From assembly GCF_001661265.1 (NCBI RefSeq), contig NW_017566996.1, positions 372,001 to 436,000 of the forward strand: a stretch of 64,000 nucleotides of DNA. The letters are read 5' to 3'. The DNA is from Saitoella complicata NRRL Y-17804. Taxonomy: Eukaryota > Ascomycota > Saitoellomycetes > Saitoellales > Saitoellaceae. The position numbers and the translations under genes are program-made. Shown here in pieces: positions 62,403-64,000 of this stretch. How positions within the stretch are numbered: the stretch's first letter is position 1; every line of letters starts with the position of its first letter. The notes beneath the pieces are model-generated. The model saw only the letters and a program-made list of their open reading frames with translations, ran no database searches and had not been told where the DNA came from.

Positions 62403-64000
62403 ATGGATCTCCTGGCGAAAGGCCTCTCGGTACTGTCCGCGCAACCGCTGCACCAATCCGCCGACGAGGCCATCGCGAAGCTATGTGATCGCTTGCAATA
62501 CTCAACCTTGCTTGAGGACCGGAGGGCTGCTGTCCTGGGACTGAAGGGGTTCTCTAGGGATTTCAAGGAGGTTCGTGTCGTGCCACAATGACAATACCCT
62601 GTTTCTGACCTGGTGGCACAGCAAGTTGCAACAGGAGGTCTAGCAGGACTCTTCGTCACACTCACCCGTGACGCCGGCGACCTCGACACCCTCAAAGCCG
62701 CTCTCGAGACCCTCCTCGTCCTCTTCTACCGCGACTCAAACGATCCACAATCCCCCGACCTCCAAACATGGATGGCAGACGCCTTCATCTCCGCACCCCA
62801 AAACATCTCCTCCATCATCGAGATCCTCGACCAAAATGATTTCTATGTTCGATTGTTTGCACTACAACTGCTGGCCAGTTTAATGGGTGTACGAGGAAAC
62901 AAGATGAAGGAGCTCATGTTTGCGGATCCGACGGCGTTGTCGAGGTTGGTTGCTACACTTGGTGATGGGCGCGAAGCGGTACGGAATGAGGGGTTGTTGC
63001 TGTTGATTGCGCTGAGTGATGCGAATACGGATATCCAGAAGCTCATTGCGTTCGAAAATGCGTTCGAGAGGTTGTTTGAGGTCGTTGAGATTGAGGGTGG
63101 GTTGGATGGGGGAATCGTGACCCAGGATTGTCTACAGTTGCTCAACAACCTGTTACATCACAATACTTCGAACCAGACGCTGTTCAGGGAGCTCGGAAGC
63201 GTTCCGAGATTAGCAAAGTTACTGGCGGACGGGAAGGCCGAGACACGATGGAATGAGCAAAAGGCAACGAACTTGTCAGCATCAATTGCTCTGACCAGAG
63301 CATTCGTCGAGCGCGGCGCTCCAGGTATCGAGGCAAATCAGAAGGTTATGGCATCCTCGGGTATCTTGGACAGCCTCGTCGAGATAGGATTCTCGGATGC
63401 ATTGCCAATAGGCGTCCGTGCTCATGCTTTGACCACCTGTGCCGACTTGATCCGTTCAAACCCTCAGAATCAGGACTTGTTTGCGCGGTCAAGAGTCGTG
63501 GGTGCCCCTCCGCCGCTTGCTCCCGGTACCTCGAGGGCTTCGACGCCCGGGATGGGCAAGACCATCAGTCCGGTCATGGAGCTGCTGTTGATTGCACTGT
63601 ACTCCGAGTCTGCAGAATTCTTCGAGCTGCGTGCCGCCGCCGTTCTCTGTTTCCAGGGTTACATCCAAGATAACGACATCGCAAAAGGCCATATCGTCGA
63701 ATACCTCATCGACATCTACTTCCGATCACAGAAGAACCAGAACACGGACGGCGAACCGGGATTGCTAGACTGCATTCTGTGGCTAGAACAGTCCAGGGCA
63801 CGGAAGGATCCGTATAAGGTATGGTTCGCCTGTGTGCTCTTGATGCACCTCCTCTTCGAAAACCCTAGGACGAAGTCATTGTTGCATGCTGTAACGATTG
63901 GTGGTGATGAGGATGTCGTTACGGCCGTGCAGACACTCGCGGCGAACCTCGTCACGTCTATCCGACATTCTCTTGATCCGCGGATTTCGCTCGCGTATGC
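62403..64000 (+). CDS. USO1: Vesicle tethering factor USO1 (p115), 5' part
   Basis: Uso1/p115 tethers ER-derived COPII vesicles at the Golgi. Exons are 62403–62570 and 62622 onward; the frame is open to the window edge, so the gene continues beyond it. The 516 or so codons seen form the armadillo-like globular head: ADEAIAKLCDRLQYSTLLED, RRAAVLGLKGFSRDFKEQV, VRLFALQLLASLMG, VRNEGLLLLIALSDANTDIQ, DCLQLLNNLLHHNTSNQTLF and IPVMELLLIALYSES-like sequence (SPVMELLLIALYSESAEFFE). The DNA beyond 64000 should encode the long coiled-coil tail. The intron (51 bp) splits the helix pair at FKE/QVATGG. Confidence 0.92.

Overview
The window is nuclear DNA of a filamentous ascomycete (Pezizomycotina-like). 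Most genes have one to five short GT–AG introns of 48–68 bp with CTRAC-type branch points, intergenic spaces are small, and the telomere unit is TTAGGG. Marker families are fungal: verprolin, muniscin Syp1, an Xbp1-type APSES factor, Mia40, Pis1 and a fused MOCS1. The species cannot be named from this sequence. No virus, transposon or CRISPR feature was recognised.

Layout. 0–6 kb: Gtr2/RagC GTPase (-), a J-domain co-chaperone whose large middle exon lies on the wrong strand, RNA polymerase I/III subunit RPC19 (+) and a tRNA-Arg(UCG). 6–15 kb: membrane-anchored amidohydrolase, DUF3140-like protein, zinc (formaldehyde-type) dehydrogenase, sulfiredoxin, RNA polymerase III RPC34 (-) and SLX9. 15–24 kb: verprolin (-), UBE2O-type E2/E3 ligase, two uncharacterised genes and UBA4/MOCS3 (-). 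24–33 kb: Xbp1-like APSES factor (-) with a 2-kb upstream region rich in CTCGAG, stomatin, MOCS2A (-) and MOCS1 (+) head to head, and a divergent macrodomain protein (-). 33–47 kb: USP16-type deubiquitinase (-), PIS1 (-), NSE2 (+), MIA40 (-), TAF4 (+), SYP1 (-) and an unknown gene (-). 47–64 kb: a 3.8-kb gene-poor stretch with GATA sites before an acetamidase-type amidase, a possibly broken membrane-protein gene, a phosphoglycerate-mutase-family gene (-), a lactonase-like metallo-beta-lactamase, an SCP-x thiolase, an EMB8-type hydrolase (-) and the 5' part of USO1.

Two N-gaps (42837–42902 and 58607–58646) lie between near-identical direct repeats of about 0.9 kb. These are best read as contig ends that overlap but were not merged. 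At the first gap the right-hand contig begins with about 24 TTAGGG-type telomere units, attached 54 bp downstream of the SYP1 stop codon.

The genes do not form one operon-like system. Three molybdenum-cofactor genes do lie within 10 kb: UBA4/MOCS3, which can activate the MOCS2A C-terminal glycine, MOCS2A itself, and MOCS1. In MOCS1 the 5' splice site of the only intron itself encodes the final Gly and stop codon of a free MOCS1A. Retaining the intron would therefore give MOCS1A ending in Gly-Gly, and splicing would give the MOCS1A–MOCS1B fusion. This, the inverted exon, the telomere-capped junction and the Xbp1-like gene preceded by nine CTCGAG sites are the most interesting observations.
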